Part shown: positions 49,320-61,190 of the stretch, one piece after another
Layout: each line of letters starts with the position of its first letter
Position numbering within the stretch: position 1 is the stretch's first letter
Assembly (NCBI GenBank): GCA_030068145.1
Contig: JAPJBO010000001.1
Coordinates: 62,001-126,000, forward strand
Reading direction: 5' to 3'
Length of the DNA: 64,000 bases
Source: Diplonema papillatum
Lineage: Eukaryota; Euglenozoa; Diplonemea; Diplonemida; Diplonemidae
Notes under the pieces: generated by a model
What the model was told of the DNA's origin: nothing
Seen by the model: the letters and a program-made list of their open reading frames with translations, nothing else
The model's database searches: none
Translations under genes and position numbers: made by a program

Positions 49320-49937
49320 AAAAGTTGGATCGCGATTAATACTGGGCGGGGGGCCGTTGTGCAACCGCAGCACACTCGTCGGTTTGACCTCATCGTCACA
49401 TGACCCTCGTGAGGAGAGCCATGCCAAATTGCCTCCACCGAGTGCTTTCTCTCGAAAGTCGAGCTTCTTACAAACACGCCCGAACAACAGGCTCGATAAA
49501 TGGACTTCGTCTCATCAGCAGGAGACTGAAAAGAAGAGCATGGTCGAGGGGCTGGCCAAGGTATGTCGTACTGCAAACTCTATCCGGAGCAGGGGCCCTG
49601 TTATCCGGGAATCCGTTTTCTGTGTGCTGGTAAATCATTGGCACGAGTAGACGCAGACCAGAGATCATGGAACAAGGCACGACTCGGTGAGAATCTGTCA
49701 AAATATCCGGGGCTGCTTCTTCTCTTTCTCGGCTCCAGCCCCTGTGGCAGCCCCAGACTTCTGCCCGCCAGCCCACGCCCGGCAGAGAGTAGACTGTGAT
49801 GCAGTGCTCTGGCTACACGATACCACCAACGGGAAAAAGGTGAGGAATTTCTCATGAGGAATTCCTCGCCCCCTTTTTTCGAGCCTCTTTTTTTTTTTGA
49901 GGAATTCCTCGCACTTTTTCGTTAGCGGGAGCACTGA
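49320..49937. other. Intron sequence of the CNOT4-like gene
   Basis: No gene seen. GAGGAATTCCTC palindromes recur at about 49855-49910 around a T run, next to the following SINE-like copy. Confidence 0.45.
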
Positions 49938-50142
49938 TAAGCACCCGCTTTGCAGGAAATGCTTGAGGAGACTGCCAGTTGCGATAGATCAAAGGAGGTA
50001 AATGTGCTGTAGCCCACACGAAGCACAGGTAAATCTGGGTTTAGTGGCGTGTGAAAAAGACCCACTTTGTAGTTGTATTGTTTTCTCCCCCTCTAGCCTC
50101 CTTCGAAATAGCACAAGGCAGTCCCTCGAGTATTTTTGTGTC
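49938..50142 (-). repeat. SINE-like element, copy 2
   Basis: An uninterrupted copy of the element described at 45628, from CACCCGCTTTGCAGGAAATG to CAGTCCCTCGAGTATTTTTG. It shows what copy 1 looked like before the rRNA-bearing insertion. Confidence 0.7.
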
Positions 50143-51954
50143 TGACAAATGCAATTCGTCAAGAACAAAAACCGATCGATGGCAGCGTACTATCCTCACT
50201 CCCGTTAGATGAACAAAGCAGGGTTGAAGGAAGTGCGCACAAGCAAACGGCAAATTGCGAAAAACGGAGGTGTCGAAGTGCAACTCAGGCAGGGCATTAG
50301 CTTCCCATTCCAAATTCCGTCAGCTGACGGAATTTGGAAATCCGGGCGGCTCCAAAAATAAAATCAAAAAGTGCAAAGAACGACCTTCGATGAAAAAAGT
50401 CGTGGGGGTCCGGTGGAGGCGTGGGTTAGGCCAGCTGTGCCAGGAAGCTGGCTGGCGGTCAAGGGCTGGGCTGGCGGTCAGGGGCTGGCCATCGGTGGGT
50501 CGTCGCTGGGCATGGTGGGCTGCCGCGGGTGCTGAGCCGAGTGAGGAGAGTCGAGGCTCAGAAGCAGCCCGGAATTCTTGTCAGATTCTCTCCGAGTTGG
50601 CACAAGTGCCTTGTTCCGTGTGATCTCCGGTCTGCATCTACTCGTGCCAATGATTTACCAGCACACAGTATCTGAGTGGTGGATGAATTTGAAATGGGCT
50701 GCTGGCTTCAGGAGTGTGCACCAGGGGGAGTGGGGCGAGGGTATCAGCTTCATTTTCCCTCAGTTTTCCAAATTCCGTCTCCATAGCCAATTTGCTTTTC
50801 CCGCTCTGAAATCGAGAAGCCTTTGTTTAGGCCATCCGAACCTTCCAAAAGGGGGGGTCCGGGGGGCCGGCAAACGGTACGGTACATTCAGGTGGAGAAA
50901 CAGTTTGAACTTCTCAGTCCGTTTGTCGCGTTAAACATACGACCAACGTACTGGTGGCACTGTTTGCCATGAACTCAGGTGGTTTTCATAAAAAGAAGCC
51001 TCCGAACACAAGGGTTCTCATGCACCCGCAGACTGCGCCTTTCAGAACAGCTGCACCGAGGCAGACCTCATAGGCGCCTTTTTCCAGAGTAGCCGGACCT
51101 TTTGGTACTTGGTGCAGCACGCGATTAGACCGGGATTGAAGATATGCCGGAATAGGAAAAACTGTACTCCTTTCAAGGCATCTAGCCAGAGCGAGGCCAG
51201 CAGCAGGACGGGAACCAGCACGGGTAGCCGTCTAAGCACACGTTAGCTCGTCGTCGCCGCTATGAGCTGTTCCTTCGTGATTCATCGGGTCCTCGAGGCT
51301 ACACAACAGCGGGGGGCAACACGTCTTCCTCGACGCCGTCTATCTGTCTATCTGCTTACCTGCCCAAGACCACCACCCCCGCTCACACACAGGCTGCAAA
51401 ACACCGGGGGTCGAGCACGGGTCTGAACCCGATGGCCCGCGGCTGGGAGCCGGCTGGCGGACTTAAAAAGCCGGAAGCTACCCCGGCACAGCAACCCCCG
51501 ACTGCCTCGCCAAGCAACTTGGTATGCGCTTTTTTTGAAGGACGTCGCGAGTAAAATGTGTTTGTCGAGACAACGGAAATGTTTTGGAAACAAACGTACA
51601 GAAAAGTGTACATGAAACGTACCTACCGTTCCTCGTTGTTGCGACAAACACACCAACAAACTTGCGTCATTGCGTAGCCACACGACTATGGATGCAGGAT
51701 GAAGCCAATAGGAAATGTACCGGTAATTGAAAGTGTCTCATCGCAGGATGAAGCCACCGGTAATTGAAAGTATCTCATAGAGACTTCTCGTTCTCTTAGT
51801 CCCATCCAAAGGATTGCTGCCGATGACGTCGGAGACAAACAGTATCCTACTATTCACGTTTGCAATCCTGCTCGTTGCGGTGTTGATTTTGCAATAACGA
51901 GTCGCTCGTCCAAACTGTAAGCAATTGTCTAAAAAAACGCGCACATACCCACAG
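50143..51954. other. Intron sequence before CNOT4-like exon 2
   Basis: 50165-50245 weakly resembles the YR element terminal repeat (GATGGCAGCGT, AGCAGGGTT, GCGCACAAGCAAAC). Otherwise only short random frames. It ends in the acceptor ACATACCCACAG at 51954. Confidence 0.4.
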
Positions 51955-52362
51955 GCAAACGCATCTCAGCAGCACCCGCAGGCACTGGACCCTTCGTTGC
52001 TTGCGCTCTACAGCCAGATGGCAGGTCAAATGACCGGTCAAATGGGAAACCAGATGGCAAGTCAATTGGCAAACCAAATGCCCGGCCAAATGCAAGGTCA
52101 AATGCAAGGGCAAATGGCAGGCCAAATGCCCAACCAAGCTGCCGGTCAAATGTCAGGGCTACCCATGGCACAGACGATGCCATTCCCGATGCCTCCTATG
52201 GACCCCATGTCGCTTGCGCTGGCAATGAACCAGATGCATCTTGGGCAGCTGGGCACCGCCGGAACGATGCCGAGTGCCCTGGGCTTCCCAATGATGCCAC
52301 AAATGCAGCAGATGCAGCAGATGCAGCAAATGGCTCTCATGCAAGGCCTACAGCCGACGATG
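51955..52362 (+). CDS. CNOT4: CNOT4-like gene, Met/Gln-rich exon
   Basis: 136 codons, phase 0 at both ends, between CCCACAG (51954) and the donor GTATGT (52363). After ANASQQHPQALDPSLLALYS the exon encodes about 14 tetra- or hexapeptide repeats of the type GQM-x-GQM/NQM, then a PMAQTMPFPMPPMDPMS stretch and a QMQQMQQMQ run. This is a low-complexity, probably disordered interaction tail. Linkage to the RING exon at 47094 is inferred from orientation, proximity and lack of another start codon; it could belong to a separate gene whose 5' end was missed. Confidence 0.65.
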
Positions 52363-52658
52363 GTATGTGCCCACTCCCGCCCTCCCCGAAGAACGAGGTG
52401 CACACAACACCGCGGTGAAAAAACCACAGGGGGCTAGCCACTTTGGGAGCCGTACACTCCCCTTTTTACAGGAGGTTTTGCATCGAATTTAGAGTGCATG
52501 CGATCGGTGCTCTGGGGGAGGGAAACCTTAAATTTAGTAGTGGGGGGAAAATCTTAGTTTAATGTTTAGGCAGAGCACTGCCTCTCATGCATGGTTGAGC
52601 TAGCATCAAGTCTTCTTCGAGGAAGATGTCGTCTAGGAAAGGGGATGCAAAATAGAAA

Positions 52659-52919
52659 GTGGTTTCACAGACTTCCAGTACCACCGCGGAAACAGAGACC
52701 AGCAGTGAAGACGACTTACGATGTCCCCACTGCCACACACGCACAACAATAACCGGCCTCAAACTGAAGGGAAAACAAGGATTACGTAAACGCGGACAAC
52801 AGACCGGTACGGGCTACAAGGCAACCCCTGCTCAACTTGTAGAACGTGGGGGGCCCAAGACTACACTCCACGAAGGAATGTACTTGATGTCGGTCACAAA
52901 CAGTCCCGGACATGGCTAG
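52659..52919 (+). CDS. Small zinc-ribbon-like ORF in repeat
   Basis: 86 codons, unrecognised. It contains EDDLRCPHCHTRTTITGL, a C-x2-C-x-T pattern that could be a half zinc ribbon, then a Lys/Gly/Gln-rich segment (KGKQGLRKRGQQTGTGYK). The second half overlaps the dispersed repeat shared with 58760-58810, where the same KRGQQTGTGYKATPAQL can be read, so it is likely a transposon protein fragment within the CNOT4-like intron. Confidence 0.3.
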   Translation: MVSQTSSTTAETETSSEDDLRCPHCHTRTTITGLKLKGKQGLRKRGQQTGTGYKATPAQLVERGGPKTTLHEGMYLMSVTNSPGHG

Positions 52920-53060
52920 CCATAACCCATGTGCACTAAAACCCCGGAATTTCAAGCGAACTTTAACTCTAAAAACTACCGCAGATAGGAACCTTTTGAT
53001 GGTCACCCGGAGACCTTATAACCCCGGATTCCTAAGCGAACACACACTCTAAAAACGATC
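52790..53060. repeat. Dispersed repeat copy A
   Basis: Blocks AACGCGGACAACAGACCGGT, GTAGAACGTGGGGGGCCCAA, ACTCCACGAAGGAATGTACT and ACATGGCTAGCCATAACCC recur in the same order at 58755-59440. CGGAATTTCAAGCGAACTTT also recurs and resembles 42535-42550. Confidence 0.8.
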
Positions 53061-53620
53061 ACCGCAACTCGGAATGGGAGCCACTCGTCGCCGTGAAGCC
53101 TTCTTGCTAGCACCCCTGCGAAGTGTGTGAGTGTGTGCAGCCGAGATGGCGAGCATTCAGGAAAGTGACGCAGAAAAGGGCAGCACATGGAAGGAGTGTG
53201 CTCCATGTACCATGCAACTGCCGCGTATCACCTGCACGAAGGCCACCATGGGGTATTTTGCCCACGGCTTCCAAAGGTTTGGTGTGTGTCCGTACGAGGA
53301 CTGGGCCCGAAGCCTAGCCTCGGGTGAGATGTGCCACCTGTGTACACATACAGCTGTTGCACGGGGTTGAAAACTCTGTGCAGCTACCACCGCAAGATGA
53401 AAACAGAAGTCTTGAGACGAGTGCCAGCTGGAAGCTGACAACCTCCCACGCTCTATCCGTATCCCGAAGGACCCGCCCACCCTTCGGAAAGGAGTCACAG
53501 GACCCAAAAGCAGCGTGTCGGAGACTCAAAGCCGACGGGTGAAAGTGACAAGTAGGCCATACTTCGTTTCAACCGTTATTCACTTTTAGCCCTGAACTTC
53601 AACACCCCCACACCACACAG

Positions 53621-53722
53621 ATGCCGATGGCAATGCCGTTCCTCCCACAGGCGACGGGCCTTTCAGGCCTGATGCCGACCCTGCCGGGGGTTGACCCTCG
53701 CCAGGGTAACGCGCAGACATAG
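53621..53722 (+). CDS. CNOT4: CNOT4-like gene, terminal exon
   Basis: 33 codons plus TAG, after the acceptor CACCACACAG (53620). It continues in phase from the donor at 52362 and keeps the same Met/Pro-rich style (MPMAMPFLPQATGLSGLMP), which strongly supports splicing of these two exons. It ends DPRQGNAQT. Confidence 0.7.
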   Translation: MPMAMPFLPQATGLSGLMPTLPGVDPRQGNAQT

Positions 53723-54429
53723 TAGCTCTCCTCCGGGCCCGCTGCGAATGCCGCAGCGGGAGATTTCCTTTTGTCAGTTACGGAGCACGCGTGTGGTCCT
53801 CTCAAGGGAACCGGGCAGAATAGCAGCAGAAGGCGGCGACCGAACGAGAGGCACCCTGAGAAAGCGCCAGCCTCGCCGTACCCGAACCACCTCCGGGATC
53901 CTCAGGTCACTGGCAATACGCAGGCAGCCCTGGTATCGTGTAGGATAGTCGACGCTGAGAGAGGTGGCTGGATGAACCGTGTTCGGCCGTCCAAGAGAAG
54001 CACGGCGCCTCGCTGCTCCGACAGCGTCCCATGCGTGGGTCAGTCTGCCCTAGTGCAAGGCGTGCTCGCCTCAATTGGATGCCTCGCACTCCGTCAGCGG
54101 CTCCCAGTTGCTGAGGCCAACGCACCCAACGCCTCACCGCCTCGGTACCTACGAAGAGAATCCTCGACGCAATCTCAACCCACTTACACTTTCCTCGTTC
54201 GGTTGCTTCGTACAGTTGGCTGCGGAAGATTGGCCCTGGGGAGGACACTTACGGATGCCCAATGCGGGTTTAGGATCGTGCTCAGATTGAAGGCCCTGCG
54301 AGTGGCGCTCTCGGAACTGTTCCAAACAAGGGGAATCTTATGGCAAACTTCCCAAGTACTTCCCGAGTGCACCCGTTGTACACCCAAGGAAGGCCACCGG
54401 AGCACACCATCCTATGTTACTTTTTTTTT
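53723..54429. other. 3' flank of the CNOT4-like gene
   Basis: GCGAATGCCGCAGCGGGAG follows the stop. No further gene is seen; the frame at 53771-54433 is open but compositionally random. Confidence 0.4.
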
Positions 54430-54628
54430 ATAAGCACCTGCTTTGTAGGAAATACTTGAGGAGGCTGCCAGCTGCAAAATATCAAAGGAGGTAAATGTGT
54501 TGTAGCCCACACGAAACACAGGTGAGTGGCGGGCGTTAGCCCTCAACAAAAAGACCCACCTTGTGGTATTGTTTAGTCTAGCCTCCTTCGAAGGAAGCAC
54601 AAGGCAGCCCCTCGAGTATTTCTGCAGC
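54430..54628 (-). repeat. SINE-like element, copy 3
   Basis: The most diverged copy of the element at 45628 and 49938. It is again preceded by a T run (54420-54430) and ends CAGCCCCTCGAGTATT. Confidence 0.65.
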
Positions 54629-56429
54629 TAAAAACTCCTGTGCAACCGATCCGTGACTCGCTAGGGCGCCCGCCTATCTTGAAACAGCCTTTCTAGCTGA
54701 GGCCCCTGCCCCATGCAGGAGGAGGAGAGAGCCTGCGGTTCCTGGTATCATCCCCCCCCCCTCCCCAACACTATCGGCGTCGGCGGCACTTGGACTATCA
54801 TCCAAGTGACACCGCAACCTCACAACAAAAGTTCAGTCGTCGGGAAAAAGCCTGAAGCGCGAAAGTAGTCTTTTGAAAAGAACGCCGGCTCCTAAAAGAA
54901 CCACGAAACAGTCGAACAAAAAAAAAAAAAAAAGAAACGGTATGCACACGCTTCACGTTTCCCCCTAAAAACAACCGGTTTCATCTGTCGTTTCTCCGTC
55001 TCTTACGCCCCCACCCCCTCGTTTTTTTTCCTCCTTTACTTTTCTTCTTTCCCTTCTCGGGGGACCTCTCTCGTTGGGACCTCCCGCATCATAGATCATT
55101 TTCTTTTGTCTCCTAATTCTTCTCCTTTCAATTCTCTTTTGTTTGCTTGTGCACTTTTTGTGTTGTTGTAAGAGAGGAAACGGTGGGGGAAGGCGGATAA
55201 TAGCTTCTGCTTGTCCCCTGCCATGTTCCAGAACCATCATCTTGTTGCCTAGTTGGTACTGGCTCGCTCCCGCTATTGGCCGGTGGAAGTATAGGCAACA
55301 TACCTGTAATTATAACTGAACCGTGATTTTCTGCCGTTCAGCGTCAATGATAGGTTAGCTACCTATACTTTCCACATGCCCCGCTTTTGTGTGCTTTCTC
55401 TGGGTTTGGGACCTCCCGCTTCGCAACATGCTTGGATTTGCCACCGCTCAGACCGTGGCTCGGGATCTGGCACCCCGGTGGGCCGGTCGACCGCTATCCC
55501 CCTCATCGCATGGCTTGCCTCTGTCTATCATGGTCCGAAAAGGTAGCCGAGTGGCTAATGCCGATCCACCATCGCAACAGGTTCTAGCTGCCCGATGCTC
55601 GTCGTGTCGTTGACGATGATCTGCTTGTGCTTCGTGTTGTTTACATTCTGTGCGACACATGGTCAGTTCGCGCAACCGGAGTCGCCAACGATTGTTTGGG
55701 TATGGGTTGGGCATGCGGTCGTGGCCCAGGCTTGGCGCGTTACTTTCTTACACCCGTGAGTTCTTTTCTGGTAGGACCGGTCCTTATGAGACTCGGAAGC
55801 GCCGTTGAAAGAAAAAGTGACGATTGGCCCACACAAACGTGATTACGCACAGACGTGTCCACAATCGAAATCTTTGGTGACCATGCCTGCGATGCAGACC
55901 CAGGATCGCAGATGAATCGAGGATGTCTCAAGGTGGAGGTGTACGACGAGAATGTTCAGGCGATGGTTTGTGAGCTCTGCCGGTGATGTCAGTCAGACAA
56001 AGAATCAGCCACTACCAGAGACTCAATCAAACAAGGAAGGCATATTGCACAAGGAAAGGAAAAACCGGTATGGCAGAAGACCATATCGCTATTGTGTGCT
56101 CCGAGAAGGGCCGTCGGCCTTCTTTTTGATGTGCTATCAGTTGAATTCTTAGTACTAATAATATTAGTGTCCAACACGCAACCGATCAAAACAGGTGCAC
56201 CGCTACACAAACAAAAGACAGTGCCATACTAATTTTTGTCGTGTATGATCCTCGAATATTTGAAGGCAACATCTTCCGACTAGCAACGAACTGTAAGCAG
56301 GGCTTCTCCCCCTAAAAACCTTTGTTCCTTGCTACGTGCCAACTGCGTCCTGAGGCGCCGTACTCGAAACAGACAGCAAATACAAAACACGCAACAACGA
56401 GAAGAGTATTAGTGCCGGGTACAATCGCA
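54629..56429. other. Gene-poor stretch with one inverted repeat
   Basis: GTGGAAGTATAGG (55283) and CCTATACTTTCCAC (55362-55375) form an imperfect inverted repeat bracketing about 93 bp. An A17 run lies at about 54920. No supported gene. Confidence 0.45.
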
Positions 56430-56600
56430 AATCTTGAAGATCAAGATACGTAAAACCGACGAATGCCCAACATTTGCTCAAGGTTAATAATACCCGTCGC
56501 TATCCCAAGACAACATCGTAACATCACCCTTCGCTTGCCCGCCCTCCCTTGTAGCCCTGTGTTCTGAGGCGTCACGACGATGGTGACAAACACACCGGAA
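56430..56600. repeat. Dispersed repeat shared with 62150-62360
   Basis: Shared blocks in order: TAATACCCGTCGCT-like, GTAACATCACCC, CGCTTGCCCGCCC, GTGT(T/C)CTGAGGCGTCACGA and a CACACCGGAATC-type end. Confidence 0.6.
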
Positions 56601-58754
56601 TCACTGCTTGGCCTTTCTACCTTCGACTTCGCCCCCTCCTGCGACTTCGCAGCAGACGGAGCCAGCAAGGATAGATGGACGCCAGCAGGTGCAGGGCGTA
56701 CGGCTGCGAAGCAGCACTGACTTGTCATCGTGCCATGAGTTTGCATTTGACCACTGCACCACGAAGCCGGCGCTCGCGGCCGTTGGTGCCTCGTCCTCGT
56801 GTAAATATTGCCGACGCGCCACGGCTGCTGTCTGTGATCGGCGCGGCCCAGGTGGGCGCACTACGGCACTCGTTTTTTGTTTCAGGTTGCACCGTTCTTC
56901 TTGCTTCCGGGCTGTCGCCAGGGCTGAGAAGACTCTGTTCAGTAGTAGTACTTAGTAGTTCTTGTTCCGAAGCAGGGTCTACCCGAAGAGGGTGTCAAAG
57001 CTATTAAGTTTATGGGGTCACATTGACGACTTTCGGAGCTATTCCGCCGACGTAATCGTTGGTACTTTGTGTGGCCGGTGTACCGGCTTCCGTTGGAAAC
57101 TTCAAAAGCAGGGGGAACGATAGGAAGATCGTTTCAGAAAGCTATGCTGGCCAAGCGGGGAATTCCACCAAGTTTCAGGAGGCTGCTGAAAGGTTCACTG
57201 TCCCGCCTTCAAATGCTACACGGGTTGCAACTTCGAGCCACCAATGAGCCGGCCCACCCCAGGCTGACAGACTGCCGTTAGACTGTGATATAACTATAAC
57301 TGTCTCAGATTAGTGTGATGATAATGGGGGCCCAAGACTAAATTCAAAGCGAATTTCTTCTTGGTGTCGGTCGCAACACTTACAAACATGGCTAGCCGTA
57401 GTTAAAGTGTATAAGCGCTATAACACCGAACCTTTAAACTACAATAAACGCTAGATAATCATCGTGTTTAAAACCCCCGATTGCGCTCCCTCCGCTGATT
57501 TCGAAAATGCAATGGATTGTTGGGATATCTTGACGGGACATCGTCAAGAGATGGTGTCGGTCGCAACATGGCTAGCCGTAGTTAAAGTGTATAAGCGTAC
57601 AGACCGAAAACGGAAAGTCCGCCTGCCAACACTAATCGGCTCAAGGACCGTACCGCTGTCCAAAAAAGAGCCCGAGGGAAAGACCTGAGCAGTATTGCAC
57701 GCGACTAAGAAAAGGAAGCTCATAGTACCCGCCCGTTTAAAATACCCGGCATAAAGCAAAGAAGAAGACATGCGACGATTGGTACGTTTTGTTGCGTTTG
57801 CAGCGCACTCTTACACACACGCTGCCACGCCGATACCCCGCACACCTTCATTGGCTGTCGCAGCACAGACCACGAAACTTATTCCCGCCTCCGCCGCCAC
57901 GTACACGTACGCAAGCAAGTTGTACTCGTCGTATTCCGACGAGGTACAGCCGACGGCTTTTGAGTGGATATCGCCTTGGATTCCTTCGAAGTCCTTGCTG
58001 CGTGTACCTGCCATTCGAATGACGAGTGCGTGGTGCCGCTCTCCCCCCCCCCACCCCAATCCATGGTGAAACTCGGAAACTGAGTCAATTTCTGGCAAAA
58101 AGAGCGTGTTTTCCCCTCCACCTTCTTGAACACGCAAAATCTTGCTTCTGGTGTTCGATGCCGATCAAAAAGCGAGAGTCGCAGAGTGGGACAAGAGCAG
58201 AGAGAAGACCCCCCCCGGAACTACAACTTCTTGCGATCCCCCGGAGCTACAACAGGAGCCCCCCCCGCGGTTACGCCTTATCAGCAAGCGCGGAGTGAGT
58301 GGGGAAAAAGGTGGTGGGGGGGGGGGTTCTCTCTTATCTTTTTTCCCCCGTTCTCTTCACTCACTCACTCTCTCTCTCTCTCGCCTCTTATCTTTGTTTT
58401 GCTTTTTCGGGTTTGATCCTTTCGTTCTGCCCTCGCTATGCGCCACCGTTTATCGCGACTGTCGGATTCACGGCGAATGATGTTGACGTCAAGGGGTTGC
58501 TTTACCCACGCTGCCAGCATGTACCGCTAGACATATCCAAGGGTCTCCAGCTACACAGCGATGTGCAACCTGCAGTTTTGCTTTGCATCTCCGAGTCCGA
58601 ACAAAAATAACCTCACTAACCACGGGTACCCAGTGTGCCCAGAGTGCCTTAACTGTGGCGAGCAACGAACAGTTTTACCCTGCAAATCTACCCCACCTTA
58701 TTTTAGGACGGAAACAACCCGCACCACGTGAAATACCACACTGCGAGAAAATAC
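56601..58754. other. Repeat-derived, no clear gene
   Basis: 57325-57600 contains two copies of GGTGTCGGTCGCAACA and ATGGCTAGCCGTAGTTAAAG, a diverged relative of the 52790/58755 repeat. 58300-58385 has a G run and (TC)n. Open frames are short and random-looking. Confidence 0.5.
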
Positions 58755-59440
58755 ATATAAACGCGGACAACAGACCGGTACGGGCTACAAGGCAACCCCT
58801 GCTCAACTTCCCCTCCGCGCACGCCAACCGGCGAGCCTAAAGACGCGCCTCCCAGAAGGAGGCGGAAGCGACCCCTGCAGGAGTCCTCGAAGCTCGCATC
58901 CCCGACAGGGAAGCCACGAAGATCGAAGCGATCGCGGCAGGCCGTGAACAACACTACGCTCGATCACGAAATGGAATGCCTGACTTCTTCCCCATCGTCG
59001 ACCCGGAAACAGCCAAACCGGCCCGGAAAGTCCGCACCGCGAAAGCGAGCGGGAATTGAACTTGACTTGGAAACGACTAGTTTGACCACATCCTCATCAT
59101 CGTTGACTCTCCCGACGGACGACGTCATAAAGTAACACTAGCCCGTGAACAGTGCTCGCCTGCCTTGATGACACTTGCACCTTAAAGAACTCAATGCTCA
59201 ACTTGTAGAACGTGGGGGGCCCAAGACTACACTCCACGAAGGAATGTACTTGGTGTCGGTCACAAACAGTCCCGGACATGGCTAGCCATAACCCATAACG
59301 AAAGCGTGCACTAAATATACAACCCGTAACCACATAGCCCTTTCTTGCTCTAAGAGAACCCATTCATGAACGGTCACACGGAGACCCTAAACCCCCGGAA
59401 TTTCAAGCGAACTTTAACTCTAAAAAAGAGCAACGTAGCT
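58755..59440 (+). repeat. Dispersed repeat copy B with basic ORF end
   Basis: Outer parts match 52790-53060. Between them a plus-strand frame (from about 58810 to TAA 59133) reads as a basic, Pro/Ser-rich protein (PRRRRKRPLQESSKLASP; GKSAPRKRAGIELDLETTS) ending PTDDVIK, as in the element at 43645-44233. Confidence 0.65.
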
Positions 59441-60250
59441 AAGAGCGTCGAAACTCCCTGGCTTCCATGTCGAAGTCTACGACTACCACCCTGCCAATCC
59501 AAGCACCCCCCTAGACTCAACAGCGCTTATGAGCAATCAACCAAGTGATAGCACACGACATTAAGATGCTGTTAGCCTTTGATAAAGGGGGGGTCGAATA
59601 GTATCACCTGTGTTAGTATTCGATCTGTCGAATATTAGAAAAAAGTTCCGGGTAGCCGAACAGTAGCAGGATCAAGTAGTGGTAGTGTCTTCAGGCAACC
59701 AGACGTGTGTCAAATAACTGTTTTTGTTCGACCTCCCCCTATAGTGAAGTAGACCAGGGAAAGTCTTCGGTTCTCGGACAGTTCTGAGTTTGCGTTGTGC
59801 GTTCCATTGAATCTTCCTGGGCTAGTTTTTTCTCACTTTCGCGCAGTGAATCCGCAGACACACCCTGTACTTTTTACCCGTGGCTGTAGCGGATAACGGG
59901 GGATTAGGGCTCGACTCCGGAGAGGCAGAAACAGCAAATATCTTTTTGATAATGACAAGCACGTTTGTGACCATGAAAACTGTCCATTGCCGTTTTCCGA
60001 TTTGGAGACACCCCTCTGCGAGGTTTGACTCTTCATGTGCTGTCCGACACCCTTTTTTTTTCCAAAAGAGCTCTCGTCATAAGAAATTCTTGGGGTTTTG
60101 GCCCAGAGCTTTCCCAGCACTCTTTCCGCACCACATCTGAGGATGGCAAGGCAACACTGCTGAGGCAGCGAAGACTAATGGCCTCGGCTCGTATTTCACG
60201 ACAGGGAGTGACACATCACCAAGCGAGCAGCAACCACCATCCGTCTTTAC
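59441..60250. other. No gene seen
   Basis: AT-richer spacer. TCGAATAGTATCACC and TATTCGATCTGTCGAATA near 59590-59640 form small palindromes. Confidence 0.4.
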
Positions 60251-60409
60251 CATGCAGGGTCAAAACCTTGTGTCTTTTTGGTAAATGGCCACCCATTTTT
60301 TTTCCGGAAAAAAATTGGGGTTTTAAAATTTTTAAAATTTTGGAACAAACACTGCAGTAATTTTTGATGAAGTCGCGCATTTTTTTTTTTTTTTTTTTTT
60401 TTTGGTTTT

Positions 60410-60550
60410 TGGGTAAAGTCCCTTGTATGGACACCTGACTTTGGAAAAGTCCCTTGTATGGACGACATATTTTTTTATAGCCCCTTGTATGGAAAACCTT
60501 TCCAGGTCCCTTATATGGACACCTGATTTTGGAAAAGTCCCTTGCACGGT
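60410..60550. repeat. Left repeat array of foldback MULE
   Basis: Five units of AGTCCCTTGTATGGACACCT-type sequence with spacers such as GACTTTGGAAA. Orientation is opposite to the right array. Confidence 0.85.
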
Positions 60551-60685
60551 GTAGTGAAACCTGCTTGCTGCACGTGAATGATCTGATGTTGGGGTTCACC
60601 CATGTACACATTAGCAAAGCTGCGGTGAAATTGGAGCCTTCACATTCTGAGTGGAAAGGGTATGAAAAGGCATCAAAGAGCGACA

Positions 60686-61190
60686 TCATGCCGTGTCAGA
60701 ACAATCCAGAGAAGAAACCACGTTCCGCTTTATGTGTTCCCGGCAAAGTAAGTTCGGTGTCCTGGGGAGAACCCCTTCCACAGCAGCCTCGAGTCCTTTG
60801 TCCCTGTCAGAAATGAGGCCAAAGTTGCTGCCAGCGTGTATTTCGCTCAGATTTTGAAGGAATCGAGACCATGACTCTGTATCTTCCGTGGTTCCCAAAG
60901 CGTAGCAAATGGGAATTGTGCCGAGGTTGGCGTCGATGCCAACAGCACTGAAAAGCACCCCCCCCCTTTCCATGTGCGCGGCGTCAATGCTTATCAGTGG
61001 GACCACGTGGGCGGTCGCACGGATCGCGGCCCCGAAGGCCAGGAAACAAAATGTAAACCGCCTGCCTTCTTCATCGCGCTTGGTGTACACCCGACTACGC
61101 GAGTCCGGATCTACTGCTCTGATGGCAGCAAAATACGGGTTGCTCTCTGTGAACGCCGGAGCTTCGTCGCTGAAGGTAACAGACCGTTAG
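60686..61190 (-). pseudogene. MULE transposase, truncated
   Basis: The minus-strand frame from about 61190 to the stop at 60686 reads NPYFAAIRAVDPDSRSRVYT, then the MULE core. LISIDAAHMERGGVLFSAVG holds the first Asp, a GTIPICYALGTTEDTESW-type stretch follows, and FGLISDRDKGLEAAVEGVLP holds the second Asp; LLCREHIKRNV gives the C-x-x-H motif. The acidic residue in the TEDTESW stretch (Glu or Asp) is in the usual place for this family, while the catalytic Glu expected further C-terminal is not in this frame. The frame ends after SSLDCSDTA, and the next piece (MMSLFDAFSYPFHSE) is in another frame, so the enzyme is probably inactive. The upstream acidic frame (61456-61187) may be its N-terminus. 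Confidence 0.75.

Larger units (their letters stand above)
52363..53620 (+). other. Intron with dispersed-repeat copies
   Basis: A 1,258-bp intron. 52790-53060 is a copy of the repeat at 58755-59440. A small Cys-rich frame (53131-53370, with ECAPC, FGVCPYEDW and EMCHLCTH) may be a transposon zinc-domain remnant. Confidence 0.6.

Noticed and set aside
50165..50245. Third copy of the YR element terminal repeat
   Set aside because: Only scattered short matches (GATGGCAGCGT, AGCAGGGTT, GCGCACAAGCAAAC); too diverged to be sure.
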